DNA of 64,000 nt from Candidatus Obscuribacterales bacterium (GTDB taxonomy: Bacteria; Cyanobacteriota; Vampirovibrionia; Obscuribacterales; Obscuribacteraceae): contig JAIELX010000064.1 in assembly GCA_019752635.1 (NCBI GenBank), positions 1 through 64,000 on the forward strand, written 5' to 3'. Positions 50,399 through 60,421 of this stretch are shown piece after piece. The translations under genes and the position numbers were made by a program. The notes below the pieces were generated by a model. The model searched no databases. It saw only the letters and a program-made list of their open reading frames with translations, and was not told the origin of the DNA. Numbering within the stretch: position 1 is the stretch's first letter; the number at the start of each line of letters is the position of its first letter.

Positions 50399-52216
50399 CT
50401 ATTCCGGAACGCCGTCGGACCTGTCCCCTGGTGCGACGGGTACCGTGAACCAGAACGTGCTGCCTGCGCCTTCCGTGCTGTCGACGCCGATCGTGCCTCC
50501 CTGACGCTCGATAATTTCTTTTGCAATGTACAAGCCCAGTCCGCTGCTATTCTGCCTTCTGTGTCCGGACTGATTTACTTGAGCAAATCGTCCGAAAATA
50601 TTGGCAATTTCCGAGGCTGGTATTCCGGGACCGTTGTCGCTGACGGTAACGCGAATAAGATCACCACTCTCGCGAGAGAAACGCACTCTCACTGCTCCAC
50701 CGGACGGCGAATATTTGACCGCGTTACCTAAGAGGTTGATGAAAACTTGAACGCATTTTTCCTTGTCGCCTAATAACAACGTGTCGTCTTCGGTGAGTTC
50801 AAAATTTACTTTGTGTTCCTTTGCCAGCGTCGCAGTGGAAGCGACTGCAGATTCAAGAACTTCCTGGAAGTAGAACTGTTCTCGTTGCAACGACAGATCA
50901 CCGAGTTCAAGTCTTCCGGCATCGACCAGCTCATTTACAAGCGACATAAGGCGAAGCGTCAACGAATCCATCTGCTTTAGTGAGACGCTCCCCTGCTCAT
51001 TGAGTTCGCCGAACATACCGCTGTCGAGTAAGGCTAGAAACGCTCTAACGCTTGTTAGCGGTGTTCGTATTTCGTGACTAACGACAGCTACAAACTCTTC
51101 ACGAAGAGTTCGAAGTTTCTCGCGCTCGGAAATGTCTGAGAATATTACAAGAAGCCTTTGTCCATCGGGCGATGAGAAGCTTTTGGTCAGACAATCACAA
51201 GGAAAAACAGACTTGTCGCTGCGAACAGCCTGGACCGTACGGGCCCCATTGCCATTGGCTTGTGCCGTGTCGTAACCAACTAAAAATTCGCTAAGCGATC
51301 TGTCAATGACCTGCTCCGGTGTATCGAGCAGTAACATCTGCATCGCAGATGTGTTCGCGCTTTCGACTTTTCCCTCAGGCGAGGTAATCATTAAGCCCGG
51401 TGGCAATGCTTCAATGATCGTTCGTGTTTTGGCCTCGCTCAATCGCAGTATCTCGGATTGCGCATTAAGCGCCTCGTTCATTCTCCTGAATGCGGCGTCA
51501 ACTGTCGCAAATTCATCGGTTCCTGCCAGCGGTTCCGACATGGGCTCTCCGGCGGCTATCCGCTCCGTATTCAGCACCAGCGTGTTTATTCTTCGCTGGA
51601 TCAACCGAGCGAATGCAGCAGTGAGGACCATTATGGTGATAGCAAGCCCGATCAGGAAGAGCGCGAGATTGACGAAATTCGCAGTACTGGAATACATTTG
51701 CTCTTCGGCATGTTTGAGGTGATAGTCCTTGAAGCGTGATTTCATTTCAACCAGCAAAAGGTCCATCTTTTCCATTGCCGATTTGCATTGCGCGATTGAG
51801 CGTTTTCTCTCTTCTTTGCTTTCTTCCTTTGAAAGTCTCAAGAATGCTTGGTCTAAGGCCTTTGCCGATGCGAGGAGTCCCTGGTTGAGCGAAATCAAAA
51901 GTGGTGCACTTTGGGAAAAGGTTGCCGCCTCATTCTCGAAGTCATGGGGAACTATCTTCAAGGGCGGTGCGGAGCCCTTACCCTCCGGGATAGACTCCGC
52001 CGCAGTGAGCAGCAGCTCTCGTTCCAGCATTCTGATGCTGTCGACCCTTTGTATGACTTCCTTGGCGCGCAGCTGCTTGCGCAGTTCCGTCTTGGTGCCG
52101 CGCCAGAATGTCCACATAACGAAGATGAAAGCGATCTGGCTCAGGAGCAGAACTGTTACCAGCGTCGCTAGCGTTTTTCGAACCCCAATGCTAATTGCGC
52201 TGCTATTAATCGCCAA
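50399..52216 (-). CDS. Membrane sensor histidine kinase with HAMP and PAS
   Basis: 605 residues from TTG 52216 (GGAG 9 nt before; no nearby ATG). Two membrane helices (~14-38 and ~176-202) enclose a helical periplasmic domain (~40-175). HAMP (~205-255), PAS (~258-365), HisKA (SHEIRTP, His381), then HATPase_c with NLLGNAVKYSP, DNGPGIP and GLGLYI. The periplasmic domain senses an unknown signal. It follows the response regulator gene with a 24-nt gap and should phosphorylate it. Confidence 0.93.
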   Translation of the reverse strand: MAINSSAISIGVRKTLATLVTVLLLSQIAFIFVMWTFWRGTKTELRKQLRAKEVIQRVDSIRMLERELLLTAAESIPEGKGSAPPLKIVPHDFENEAATFSQSAPLLISLNQGLLASAKALDQAFLRLSKEESKEERKRSIAQCKSAMEKMDLLLVEMKSRFKDYHLKHAEEQMYSSTANFVNLALFLIGLAITIMVLTAAFARLIQRRINTLVLNTERIAAGEPMSEPLAGTDEFATVDAAFRRMNEALNAQSEILRLSEAKTRTIIEALPPGLMITSPEGKVESANTSAMQMLLLDTPEQVIDRSLSEFLVGYDTAQANGNGARTVQAVRSDKSVFPCDCLTKSFSSPDGQRLLVIFSDISEREKLRTLREEFVAVVSHEIRTPLTSVRAFLALLDSGMFGELNEQGSVSLKQMDSLTLRLMSLVNELVDAGRLELGDLSLQREQFYFQEVLESAVASTATLAKEHKVNFELTEDDTLLLGDKEKCVQVFINLLGNAVKYSPSGGAVRVRFSRESGDLIRVTVSDNGPGIPASEIANIFGRFAQVNQSGHRRQNSSGLGLYIAKEIIERQGGTIGVDSTEGAGSTFWFTVPVAPGDRSDGVPE

Positions 52217-52240
52217 CAGTGTCTACTCCACCGGAACTGT

Positions 52241-52918
52241 TCACGAATCTTCCAGTTTATAGCCAAGCCCGTAAATCGTCTTTATAAGTGGCTTGTCCGA
52301 ATCGCTATCGATCTTCTTGCGCAGACGACCAACACAAGCCGTAACGGCCTCAGTTGTTGCATCGCTCGATGATGACCAGACGCGGTCCAGTAACTGGTCC
52401 GCGCTGAAGACTTGTCCCGGATGTCGAAGCAGGTATTCCAGCAGGGAAATTTCTTTCGGAAGCAATTTGAGAGTGATACCGGCTCTGGTGACAATAAGTG
52501 CTGCCGTATCAAGTTCGATATCGCGCGCTTTGAGAACGTTGTTTGGAGCTACTGGATTCGAACGACGCAAAATAGCTTGAATTCTCAGCAGCAATTCTTC
52601 CAGCTCAAATGGCTTTGTCAGATAATCGTCCGCCCCGGCTCCAAAGCCGGCTGTTTTGTCGGATAAAGTATTCTTGCCTGTAAGCATCAGTACAGGTGTC
52701 TTGCCCCCTTTGTTCCGATACTTCTGCAATACTTCCGGTCCGCTCAATCCGGGAAGTTCCCAGTCCAAAACTACCAGGTCGAAGCTGGAGAAGCGCAGCA
52801 GTTCGAAGGCGTCGGACCCGTCGCCGACCGTGTCCACCAGGAAATTGGCGGACTTGAGATACTTTGCAGTCATGTCGCGCAGCGCGACATCGTCTTCGAC
52901 CAACAACAACTTAGACAT
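52241..52918 (-). CDS. OmpR-family response regulator (partner of the 50399 kinase)
   Basis: 225 residues. Receiver domain with EDD (8-10), Asp52, Thr80 and Lys102. Winged-helix output domain ~130-225 (LLPKEISLLEYLLRHPGQVF, GRLRKKID, YGLGYKL). GAGG about 5 nt before ATG 52918. First gene of the two-component operon. Confidence 0.94.
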   Translation of the reverse strand: MSKLLLVEDDVALRDMTAKYLKSANFLVDTVGDGSDAFELLRFSSFDLVVLDWELPGLSGPEVLQKYRNKGGKTPVLMLTGKNTLSDKTAGFGAGADDYLTKPFELEELLLRIQAILRRSNPVAPNNVLKARDIELDTAALIVTRAGITLKLLPKEISLLEYLLRHPGQVFSADQLLDRVWSSSSDATTEAVTACVGRLRKKIDSDSDKPLIKTIYGLGYKLEDS

Positions 52919-53039
52919 CGGTTCCTCGCCACCTGCGCTTGGGCGCTCCGCATCTATCTTGCCCGCCAGCGTACCAGGTTAACCCGTCCGTCGCACGGAT
53001 GACTCAGAGGACTGCGCACTGCGCTATTGCAGTACTGTG

Positions 53040-54680
53040 CTAATCCAGACCGGCGGACTTGCGCTTCTTGTATTTCTTGAAACGACTGGTGAGGAATGTT
53101 GCGAAAAACAGAAGCAACGCGACGCCTGTCCATTTTGCGGACTCAAAGAGCGGGATCATCACGGCGATTAAGAACCGCTGGTGCTCCCACTGTTCAAACG
53201 TGTAGGATCTCAAATCGGAGTAGATTGCAGCACAGGCAAGCCATCGATTGATTACTTTGTTGAGATCGCCAAAACCATCGCTGAGGCTAAGCATCTCGTT
53301 TTCGTCGAATAGTTTATTGAGCTTCACAACGATTTTATGGGTAGCTCGATCAGCTTGCGGAGCTTGTATCTTTAGTTGGTCGTAGATTTCTTTCTGTTTC
53401 GGGTCAAATTTACAAAGTGGTTCGATGTTTGCGATGTTCTTGCTGAAGATGTTTAAGGTGTCGTAGAGTTTACTGTTCTTTTGGGCCCGCCCCCCGATCG
53501 CGTCCTCTAAATGACCTAGGAGAAGTTCATTTCGGCTCATTCGCTTGATCTCAATTCTCGTTAACGTCGGGAACGTTATCAAAATGAGAACGCAGATTAC
53601 GGATAGTGCCATGGCCCCTTGGGCGCCCATATCCCACAATGCTTTTCTTTTGCTACCGGCGCGCGATCTGCCTTGCGACATTTTGATGAAAAGCTGAAAA
53701 TCCGAGACGATGTCCGACTCGGCAATCTCCACCATCTTCAACTCTGTTGCCATTTCAACGGCAAATCGATAGCGATCTTGAGGCAGCTTAGCCATCGCCT
53801 TTAGTATCACCGCCTCGAAGCGACGATCGCTGCGGGTTCGATTGGGTTTCGAAATCGCTGGTGGCGTATCGTGTATCTGTTGATTCACTACCTGAAACAA
53901 GCTTTCGCCCCGAAATGGCGCAAGTCCTGCGTACGCCTCATACATTACGCAGCCCAGAGAATAGATATCCGCCCTGGAATCGACACTGTGACCTAGACAC
54001 TGCTCGGGACTCATGTAGAGGGGCGTGCCAAAGACGTCTCCCGTGCGCGTGAGGTTCATCTCCCTGCTGTCTTCGTTCGGCTGGACTTTGGCAATGCCAA
54101 AATCAACCACTGTTACATGGTCGACTCCGGACTCGTCGGTTCTGACGACAATATTTCCCGGTTTCACATCGCGATGCACGATGGCGTGCTCGTGCGCGTA
54201 CGCGAGTCCTTCGCAAACCTGGCGAAAGATTCGCGCCAGTCTGGCGGTGGACGGTTCAGTCTTTTGCCGGAACACGGAAAGCGGAAGTCCTTCCAAAAGG
54301 TCCATAACCATATACGGGCGTCCATCGCCGCTAATTCCGAAATCAGTAATTTTGACTATGTTCGGGTGATTCAGGGAGCTGACAACTTTTGCCTCTTGTT
54401 GAAAGCGCAAAACGGCATCGCCGCGTGAGTGAGAACCCTGCAATACCTTCAGGGCGAAAGTTCTATCCAGATGAACATGTCGAACTTTGTAGACGGTGCC
54501 CACACCACCCTCACCGAGTTTATGCAGGACCATGTATTTGTCGGCGAATAAGGTTCCGGACAGGTCGTCACCAGCAGCATCAGCCACTTCCGGCGTTGCC
54601 GTGTTCGACGACAAGGATGACTTATCTGGCGAGAGGTCATCGAATTCAACGTAGGAAACTGAGGGTTCGGAGTCTTTCAT
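53040..54680 (-). CDS. Ser/Thr protein kinase with two C-terminal membrane helices
   Basis: 546 residues. Kinase domain ~50-310: LGEGGVGTVYKV, ALK (K78), HRDVKPGN (169-176), DFG (193-195), MSPEQ. This one has the standard HRDxK form, unlike the pair at 4211-7167. After the kinase comes a helix (~356-374), a helical domain of ~135 residues (coiled, with many Lys and Asn) and a second hydrophobic helix (~515-535), so the ~140-residue loop is probably outside. No PASTA repeats. Signal unknown. Confidence 0.91.
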   Translation of the reverse strand: MKDSEPSVSYVEFDDLSPDKSSLSSNTATPEVADAAGDDLSGTLFADKYMVLHKLGEGGVGTVYKVRHVHLDRTFALKVLQGSHSRGDAVLRFQQEAKVVSSLNHPNIVKITDFGISGDGRPYMVMDLLEGLPLSVFRQKTEPSTARLARIFRQVCEGLAYAHEHAIVHRDVKPGNIVVRTDESGVDHVTVVDFGIAKVQPNEDSREMNLTRTGDVFGTPLYMSPEQCLGHSVDSRADIYSLGCVMYEAYAGLAPFRGESLFQVVNQQIHDTPPAISKPNRTRSDRRFEAVILKAMAKLPQDRYRFAVEMATELKMVEIAESDIVSDFQLFIKMSQGRSRAGSKRKALWDMGAQGAMALSVICVLILITFPTLTRIEIKRMSRNELLLGHLEDAIGGRAQKNSKLYDTLNIFSKNIANIEPLCKFDPKQKEIYDQLKIQAPQADRATHKIVVKLNKLFDENEMLSLSDGFGDLNKVINRWLACAAIYSDLRSYTFEQWEHQRFLIAVMIPLFESAKWTGVALLLFFATFLTSRFKKYKKRKSAGLD

Positions 54681-54979
54681 AAGAACAAGGCCAACGGAGT
54701 ATTAAAACGATAGCACGCCGCCTGAGGATGTGTACTCGAACCTTTGCGGCGATTGCGCACCTCTGCGAGAAACCTCACTGAGCGGTGCCCCGATGAAATG
54801 AGTTGTTGAATCAAGTCCGGCTCCAGGAACGCGCCCTTCAAATCGATTTGCGAATATCACCTGAAAAACTCTTGATAGAGAGCATTATGCTTAGCTTCTG
54901 AGTAGGAATACGTATAGGAAATGGTGATGGAAATCTAATAAAATCAATCGGGGATTTGGCAGGGGCACCAGGAGGTACC
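54681..54979. other. Spacer between kinase and PGPWE-repeat genes
   Basis: Divergent genes flank it, so it should hold both promoters. The + strand stretch before 54980 is AT-rich (about 54895-54950). I see no gene or inverted repeat of note. Confidence 0.4.
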
Positions 54980-56857
54980 ATGTCGGATCGTTTGACCGTT
55001 TCACCGGAACTTCTAACCACTAATAACGATCGCGGACCAGTTGTTGAAGCGAGCAGGGCATTTCTGCATAGCCTCGTACAGTCCCCTGCTAACGGGCTGG
55101 CCCAGATTGTGGACAAGGTGGCTGGCAGCAATATCTTGCCTTCCATTCAGTTGATAGATGCACCTAAAGAACAAGAGTTTTTTAGCAGAAACTGGCATGC
55201 ACAACAGATAGGTCAGGCTGCGGGAATGATTCCGTGGTTCGTGGGATTGCACAAGGGAGGTAGCCATTTACTTTCCAGAGCAGCAGGACTTGAGGTTAAT
55301 GCCGCTGTTGCGGCCATGGAAGCCAGAACGGCCGGAACGGTTGCTCTGGGTGAAGCACGGTTGGGCAGGAGTGCGACTCGATTCCTTAGCGCTAAGACCG
55401 GCGTAGAGGTCGCAGCTGCTGGATTGAGTGGTTTCACCTACGGTGCCGCTTTGACTGCAACAAAGCCGGACGAAGACTTTTTTTCCAGCCGATTGAAAAA
55501 TGCAGCAAATAGCACCGCCACGTTCATGACTCTTGCGGCATCTGCTCGTGGACTAGAGGCGTCAGGTTTGCGCAATCAGACACTCGCAGGCGTTTTGTCG
55601 GGGGTACCCGCAGGAGTTGTGTCCGCGGAGTCTCATTCACTGCTTGCCGGCAAGGGATTTGCATCCGGCAGCGATGTGGCCAAATCAGTTTACGGATTCT
55701 CGATCATTGGTGGCGGATTCGGCTATATGCAAGGACGGGCTGAGGCTCGCGCTGAGGCAACCACGCAGAAAGCTAAGGAGCAGCCCCTTGTGCGCGCTGC
55801 AAGGAGTGAAGTTTCAGGTCCGGGCGACACGGTTGTTGCGCCGAAACCGGAAGTGCGGGGACCGGTGTCCGACCCGGCTCCAGTATTAGTCGAAGCGGCT
55901 GTGGTACAGCCGGACTTCACTCTGATTGCCGATCTACGAACGGAGTTGGCTGGCGGCGGAGCCCCCCGAGGTCCGCGTGACTTACTCGCCGGAAGTGAGG
56001 CTGTTTATAAAACCGACGGGCCCGGTCGTGAATTGGTTGCCATCCGCCGAAGAGGTGAAACGCACGCAACGTCCTGTCAGCGCACCGGAATTGTCGTTTT
56101 GGAAGTCCCTGGAAAGCCTTGGGTAGCAGAGCTTCCTCACGGGCAGCGTATTACGCCGGAAACACCCGGTCCCTGGGAGGTTGTGACTCCATCGGGTCGA
56201 GTCGTTCACAAAAATGCAGAGGGCACGACCGTTATTCGCGACTGGGAAGGAAAAGAGCTGCACATTATCGAGAACCCTCTTGCGCCGGTTGAACGCCGTT
56301 TGAGCGCCTCTCGCGCCAACGGTGACCGTTACACGTTGATGAATGACGGGACACGCGTTGAACAGCCCAAATCCGGTGCGCCTTGGGAAGCTATCCGCCC
56401 GGACGGAAGTAAGTTTCAGCAGGGCAGTCCTGGTCCATGGGAAGCAATCTTGCCTGATGGCACACATTACATGAAGGATGCGCAGAGCAATCTGCATCAG
56501 AAGAACCAATACGGTCAGGTAACTCGAAGCTGGTTTCGCGATGGTTCACGATCAGAGGTAAGACACACCGGAGAAGGCTTAGAATACACGGAAGTCACAA
56601 AACCTCAGGCTCCGGTGGAGCGGCACTATTCCGATCCTGCAGTGCCCGGGCAACGAGTCACCGAGATTGGTACCATCGCTGTCGGCGACCGCATCAACGG
56701 TGGCTCCTTCGATTGGAAAGCAGTCGGTTCTGATGGAAAACCCTTTACGTATGACAGCCCCGGACCGTGGCAAGTGACGCTTCTAGACGGCGCCAAGCTC
56801 AGCAAGGACGTGGCAGGTAACATCAAGCATGTATCATCCCGTTCTGCTGCAAAGTGA
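54980..56857 (+). CDS. Large unknown protein with PGPWE repeats
   Basis: 625 residues from ATG 54980 (AGGAGG 4-5 nt before). Residues ~1-250 are Ala/Gly-rich with short hydrophobic stretches (AAGMIPWFVGL, GLSGFTYGAAL). Residues ~330-625 repeat the theme [ST]PGPWExxxPDGxxxxKD at least four times (PGPWEVVTPSGRVVHKN; GAPWEAIRPDGSKF; PGPWEAILPDGTHYMKD; PGPWQVTLLDGAKLSKD). No signal peptide and no family I know. It may be a scaffold or a surface component exported by another route. Confidence 0.72.
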   Translation: MSDRLTVSPELLTTNNDRGPVVEASRAFLHSLVQSPANGLAQIVDKVAGSNILPSIQLIDAPKEQEFFSRNWHAQQIGQAAGMIPWFVGLHKGGSHLLSRAAGLEVNAAVAAMEARTAGTVALGEARLGRSATRFLSAKTGVEVAAAGLSGFTYGAALTATKPDEDFFSSRLKNAANSTATFMTLAASARGLEASGLRNQTLAGVLSGVPAGVVSAESHSLLAGKGFASGSDVAKSVYGFSIIGGGFGYMQGRAEARAEATTQKAKEQPLVRAARSEVSGPGDTVVAPKPEVRGPVSDPAPVLVEAAVVQPDFTLIADLRTELAGGGAPRGPRDLLAGSEAVYKTDGPGRELVAIRRRGETHATSCQRTGIVVLEVPGKPWVAELPHGQRITPETPGPWEVVTPSGRVVHKNAEGTTVIRDWEGKELHIIENPLAPVERRLSASRANGDRYTLMNDGTRVEQPKSGAPWEAIRPDGSKFQQGSPGPWEAILPDGTHYMKDAQSNLHQKNQYGQVTRSWFRDGSRSEVRHTGEGLEYTEVTKPQAPVERHYSDPAVPGQRVTEIGTIAVGDRINGGSFDWKAVGSDGKPFTYDSPGPWQVTLLDGAKLSKDVAGNIKHVSSRSAAK

Positions 56858-56879
56858 GATGGGCGTCGGGCGAACTGAG

Positions 56880-57275
56880 TTACTCGCTTGTGCCTTTCCA
56901 TAGATACTGAGCGAGATCTACCTGGTTCTTAGTATCGAAGATTACGCCTTCTCGTTCAAGCAACACTTGCTGCAGGCTGAGTTCACGACCGTCAGCGCCG
57001 TCGACACCAGATTCATGTTTCGTACTTAGTCCGCCCTTCGAATTGATTACCCGATGCCACGGAACAGTTTGGCTATTGTAGCCGGAATTGCCCTGGTCCG
57101 CTCCCAGCGCATTCATGGCCCAGCCCACGGCTGCCGCGCTTAATCGACCATTCATCAGCTTCGAAATCTGTCCGTATGTGGATACTTTGCCCTTAGGAAT
57201 TTTGTTGACGATCTCATAAACCTGTTCGAAGGGAGCAAGCTCCTTCGCGTTTTTTGTCTTCGTCTGGCGTGTCAT
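56880..57275 (-). CDS. Alkyltransferase-like (ATL) DNA repair protein
   Basis: 131 residues from ATG 57275. The fold is that of the MGMT DNA-binding domain (PKGKVSTYGQI, GWAMNALG, HRVINSKG). The active-site motif P-C-H-R-V is replaced by PWHRV (Trp73), the hallmark of ATL proteins that bind alkyl-guanine lesions and hand them to nucleotide excision repair without removing the alkyl group. Trp instead of Cys makes methyl transfer impossible. Confidence 0.9.
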   Translation of the reverse strand: MTRQTKTKNAKELAPFEQVYEIVNKIPKGKVSTYGQISKLMNGRLSAAAVGWAMNALGADQGNSGYNSQTVPWHRVINSKGGLSTKHESGVDGADGRELSLQQVLLEREGVIFDTKNQVDLAQYLWKGTSE

Positions 57276-57489
57276 TGATAGCACCTTCGGTAGTGGCAAC
57301 ACATCTGAACCGGGAGTACAGAGCTTAACGCGGACGCTTGCGAAGCTACAACATCATACAATTCCCTCGCAGCGGACGCTGTTAAACAGAAAAAACACGG
57401 ATCAGTCGGTGACTGCACGCGGGAGCCAGGTTCACCAGCGGTACTAGTGCCCACTGCGGGCGCGATTCGCAATAACCGGCAAGGTAGTT

Positions 57490-57693
57490 CTAACTTCCGA
57501 AATAGCCTGTTGCCATCAACAGCGCAATGGGTAGCGCTCCAATGACGACTAGACAAAGGCTAGCCTTTGCTACCCAGGGCAATCCGGAGCGAATATAGAC
57601 AAGGAACATGATGATTCCCAGTATAAGAAGCAATCCTGCTACATCAAAGAGATACGGACGAAAGTTGTAATAGAAGAAGTGCAGGGCGTTCAT
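57490..57693 (-). CDS. Small two-helix membrane protein
   Basis: 67 residues from ATG 57693; ATG 57735 is an alternative that would add a charged tail. Two hydrophobic helices (LFDVAGLLLILGIIMFLVYI and ASLCLVVIGALPIALLMATG) with a short positively charged loop. No family recognised. Confidence 0.6.
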   Translation of the reverse strand: MNALHFFYYNFRPYLFDVAGLLLILGIIMFLVYIRSGLPWVAKASLCLVVIGALPIALLMATGYFGS

Positions 57694-57918
57694 TGTATTT
57701 TTCAGGCTTTGGAATGGCTTGGTGAAACAAAACATCTGCTTCTATGCGGATGTGTCGAAATTTCGACACATTGAAAAAAGAATACTCTGAGCAGCTTTGT
57801 ACCCGCGCCGTCCTTCTCCGCAAAGTTCTCGGGGGATCGCGGCTTCGACCGGCATCGGAGCCAGTGGGGAAAATCCCAGTGTGGTCGTTGAAGTTTTTCT
57901 GCATTAAGCTATGGTAAG

Positions 57919-58908
57919 GTGAAATTGAAGGTGCTCTTTGGCTCTTTTACTATGAAGCTTTCCCTGTTATTCGGTCTTGCGACTGTCTTGTCGCTCTCGA
58001 CTTCCACCAGTGTCGAGGCGCAAGAGAAACTCGCCGACGCGGCTGTTCACCCTTCTACGCCCCCGTTCACCTCCTGGACAGTGAAAAGCGGCACGCCAAA
58101 AGTTGTTTTGCTCCTGGTTCATGGTTTTGGGTTGCACAAAGGCGCTTTTGACAGCTTCGCGAAGAGGATGCAGAAAGAGCAAATTGCCAGCTACGCAGTT
58201 GACGTGCGAGGTTTTGGCGACTGGCACGAATCTCAGGGGACTTCGGAGAAGAAATCGAAGAAAGCTTTCCAATCGAACCGTTTGCACTTTGAGCAGTCCC
58301 TTGTTGATATTGGATCGGCGCTGATTTGGATTCGCAAGATGCATCCTAAAGTTCCGGTAGTGATACTGGGAGAGTCGATGGGTGGGGCTTTCGCCTTGCA
58401 GGCCACCGTGATGTATCCGCAGTTGCTCAATGGTCTTGTCGCTTCTGTACCCTCGCATGAGTTCTTCGGCAAATCAAAAGCATTTGCTAAAGTGCTCATG
58501 CAATCACTGGCGCCAAACGAGCAATTTGATTTGGCACCACAACTGGTGGAACGTGCCACCGTCGACAGAAAGCTGCAGGACACATGGAAGAAGGATACTC
58601 GTGCTCATTTGGCAATCTCTCCGAAAGACATGCTCAAGTTTCAACTTTTCATCCGCAAAACAGAGGAGCTAGCGCCACAGATTGCCGATAAGCCTGTATT
58701 GATGTTGCACGGAACTCGCGATCGCCTCGCAAAGCAAAGCGGCACCATTGAGCTGTTCAATAGTTTGAGAACCGCCGACAAAGACTTGGTCATGGTGGGC
58801 TCTGCGGAACACCTCATATTCGAACTCGGTCAGTTTGACGACCACACATTCAACATAGTACTCAGCTGGTTAAAGCAGCACTATTGCGCTCCGGCTAAAG
58901 CAAGTTGA
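57919..58908 (+). CDS. Exported alpha/beta hydrolase (monoglyceride lipase-like)
   Basis: About 329 residues from GTG 57919. Other in-frame starts are TTG 57925, which has TAAGG 5 nt before it, and ATG 57952. A signal peptide reads SLLFGLATVLSLSTSTSVEA. Alpha/beta-hydrolase core: LLVHGFG (oxyanion), GESMGG (Ser153 nucleophile), HGTRD (Asp) and SAEHLIFE (His), forming the catalytic triad of the Hydrolase_4/lysophospholipase group. It should split an ester, likely of a glycerolipid, outside the cytoplasm. Confidence 0.87.
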   Translation: MKLKVLFGSFTMKLSLLFGLATVLSLSTSTSVEAQEKLADAAVHPSTPPFTSWTVKSGTPKVVLLLVHGFGLHKGAFDSFAKRMQKEQIASYAVDVRGFGDWHESQGTSEKKSKKAFQSNRLHFEQSLVDIGSALIWIRKMHPKVPVVILGESMGGAFALQATVMYPQLLNGLVASVPSHEFFGKSKAFAKVLMQSLAPNEQFDLAPQLVERATVDRKLQDTWKKDTRAHLAISPKDMLKFQLFIRKTEELAPQIADKPVLMLHGTRDRLAKQSGTIELFNSLRTADKDLVMVGSAEHLIFELGQFDDHTFNIVLSWLKQHYCAPAKAS

Positions 58909-59012
58909 TGCTACGCGAAAGACCGGGGAGCACAGGCTTCCAATTATGATTTTGAAGTTGCAGCTGCAATTGGCGCTGCTCGAAGCCGGCGGTACGCCGC
59001 AATACCCGGGCA

Positions 59013-60239
59013 CTAAATGTGCTGAGCGTGCTCGCCTTCCTTGAATCGAAGCCAGGACGACACCACCGAATCCGGTGCCGGGTGCTTAGTATCATAGACT
59101 ACAATCACATTCGTCAGCGCGCGCCCTGGAGCCACCATCACTTTGCCGTTGGCAGCCAGCGCTTTCGAAGCACCACCGTCCAAATTCATTGCTTCGTAGC
59201 AGCCGAGCTCCTTCATTAGCTCTGCTTCGCGCTCTAACGAAAGTCCATTCATAAAGGTCACTATGAACAACTTGTCCTTCTTCTTGTTAAACCCGATTGC
59301 TGCTCGTGGACCAATGTTTAGCACGTGCGAATCGGTGAAACCCTCGCCTTCAGGCGAGAGCCAAACTTCGCCTTCTTTCACCAGACGCGGACCACAAGTA
59401 ATGGAGAACCAGTGCTCATCCCAGTTCGGTTTACCTTCAGCTCTTGCTGTCACCATTTCCGGTTCATTTCCCGCTTTTAGCCCCAGCGTGGTTCCATAGT
59501 CTTCCCACTGGCTGTATTTGAGAAATCGGCCCTGGGAAACGACGTTACCCATTACGCGCTCTTGCTGGTCCTTGCTGAAGAACGTTCCGTTCACGACTAC
59601 AGCTCCGGGGTATCGTTTCACAAGGGAGTCGAAGTTCTCGTGACCGTGACTGACGGCATTGCTATTCGCCTCTTCCGCCTTGTTAGGCAGTCCGATAGTC
59701 AAAAATGTCTCCGGGTCCTTTAGATTGATGATGGTTTGATAGAACGGAACGCCGTGGATCTTCCCCTTGCCGCATTGCACCGGCTTGCCTCCACCTCGCA
59801 CAATCTTTACCGGCTTGGATGCGGGCTTTACCTCTGTAGCCGGTGCGGTCGGAACAAGTGCCACTTCCGGAGTCGACTCTTGCTCCGGTTCTGTTGTCAC
59901 CTTATCGACTTCTACGTCTGCAGGCGTCTGCGGCTCTTGTATTTTGGAACCTTCTTCTGCCGGTGCGTGATTCGCAGCCTGCGGTCTATCATCCGCCACA
60001 TCCGACGACTGGACCGGGGGGGGGCTCGATGGGACCAGGAAGGGACACTTGCTGATCAGATAGACGGCTGGTTGCTCCAGTGATTGGCACGCCCAGCGCC
60101 ATGCCATAGCGCAGTTGCTCGGATTCTGGAAGAAGCAAATTAATGCTGCCAGAAATGCTAAGTCGAAGATCCAGGTGAATACTTCGCCGCCTCTTTTCTT
60201 TGGCGCGGGTTTGTTGGTCTTTGCTGCGTTTGCGGCCAT
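59013..60239 (-). CDS. NAGPA-type phosphodiester glycosidase domain protein
   Basis: 408 residues from ATG 60239 (GGAA 6 nt before); ATG 60251 and GTG 60317 are alternatives. A Lys-rich N-terminus with a hydrophobic segment (FDLAFLAALICFF, ~20-40), a Pro/Glu-rich linker (~65-135) that contains a C9 tract, then the phosphodiester glycosidase fold (VVVNGTFFSKDQQ, EAMNLDGGASKALAANGK, VAPGRALTNVI). The NLDGGAS motif is a family signature. It should act outside the membrane on glycans or phosphodiesters. Confidence 0.83.
   Translation of the reverse strand: MAANAAKTNKPAPKKRGGEVFTWIFDLAFLAALICFFQNPSNCAMAWRWACQSLEQPAVYLISKCPFLVPSSPPPVQSSDVADDRPQAANHAPAEEGSKIQEPQTPADVEVDKVTTEPEQESTPEVALVPTAPATEVKPASKPVKIVRGGGKPVQCGKGKIHGVPFYQTIINLKDPETFLTIGLPNKAEEANSNAVSHGHENFDSLVKRYPGAVVVNGTFFSKDQQERVMGNVVSQGRFLKYSQWEDYGTTLGLKAGNEPEMVTARAEGKPNWDEHWFSITCGPRLVKEGEVWLSPEGEGFTDSHVLNIGPRAAIGFNKKKDKLFIVTFMNGLSLEREAELMKELGCYEAMNLDGGASKALAANGKVMVAPGRALTNVIVVYDTKHPAPDSVVSSWLRFKEGEHAQHI
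60016..60024. repeat. G9 (C9 in coding sense) tract inside the NAGPA-type gene
   Basis: Nine G on the + strand within the Pro-rich linker (reads SSPPPVQS). A one-base change would shift the frame ahead of the catalytic domain. Confidence 0.55.
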
Positions 60240-60421
60240 GTGAGATTCCATCGAAGACTGGAGCGAAGAATTCCATTCTATCAACGCTTCGGAGCCTCGG
60301 AAAGTTCGGCAGGTCACGTCTTCTTACTCCAAAAGGTCATGAGTTGGTTCTTCAGGGACGTTTCGCTCAATATGGTGTAGCATTCGAGGGTTAATCAAAG
60401 GATAAGCATCATCAACCGACT

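Noticed and set aside
52551..52561. tRNA T-loop-like GGATTCGAACG stretch
   Set aside because: Lies inside the response regulator coding sequence and no acceptor or anticodon stems can be drawn.
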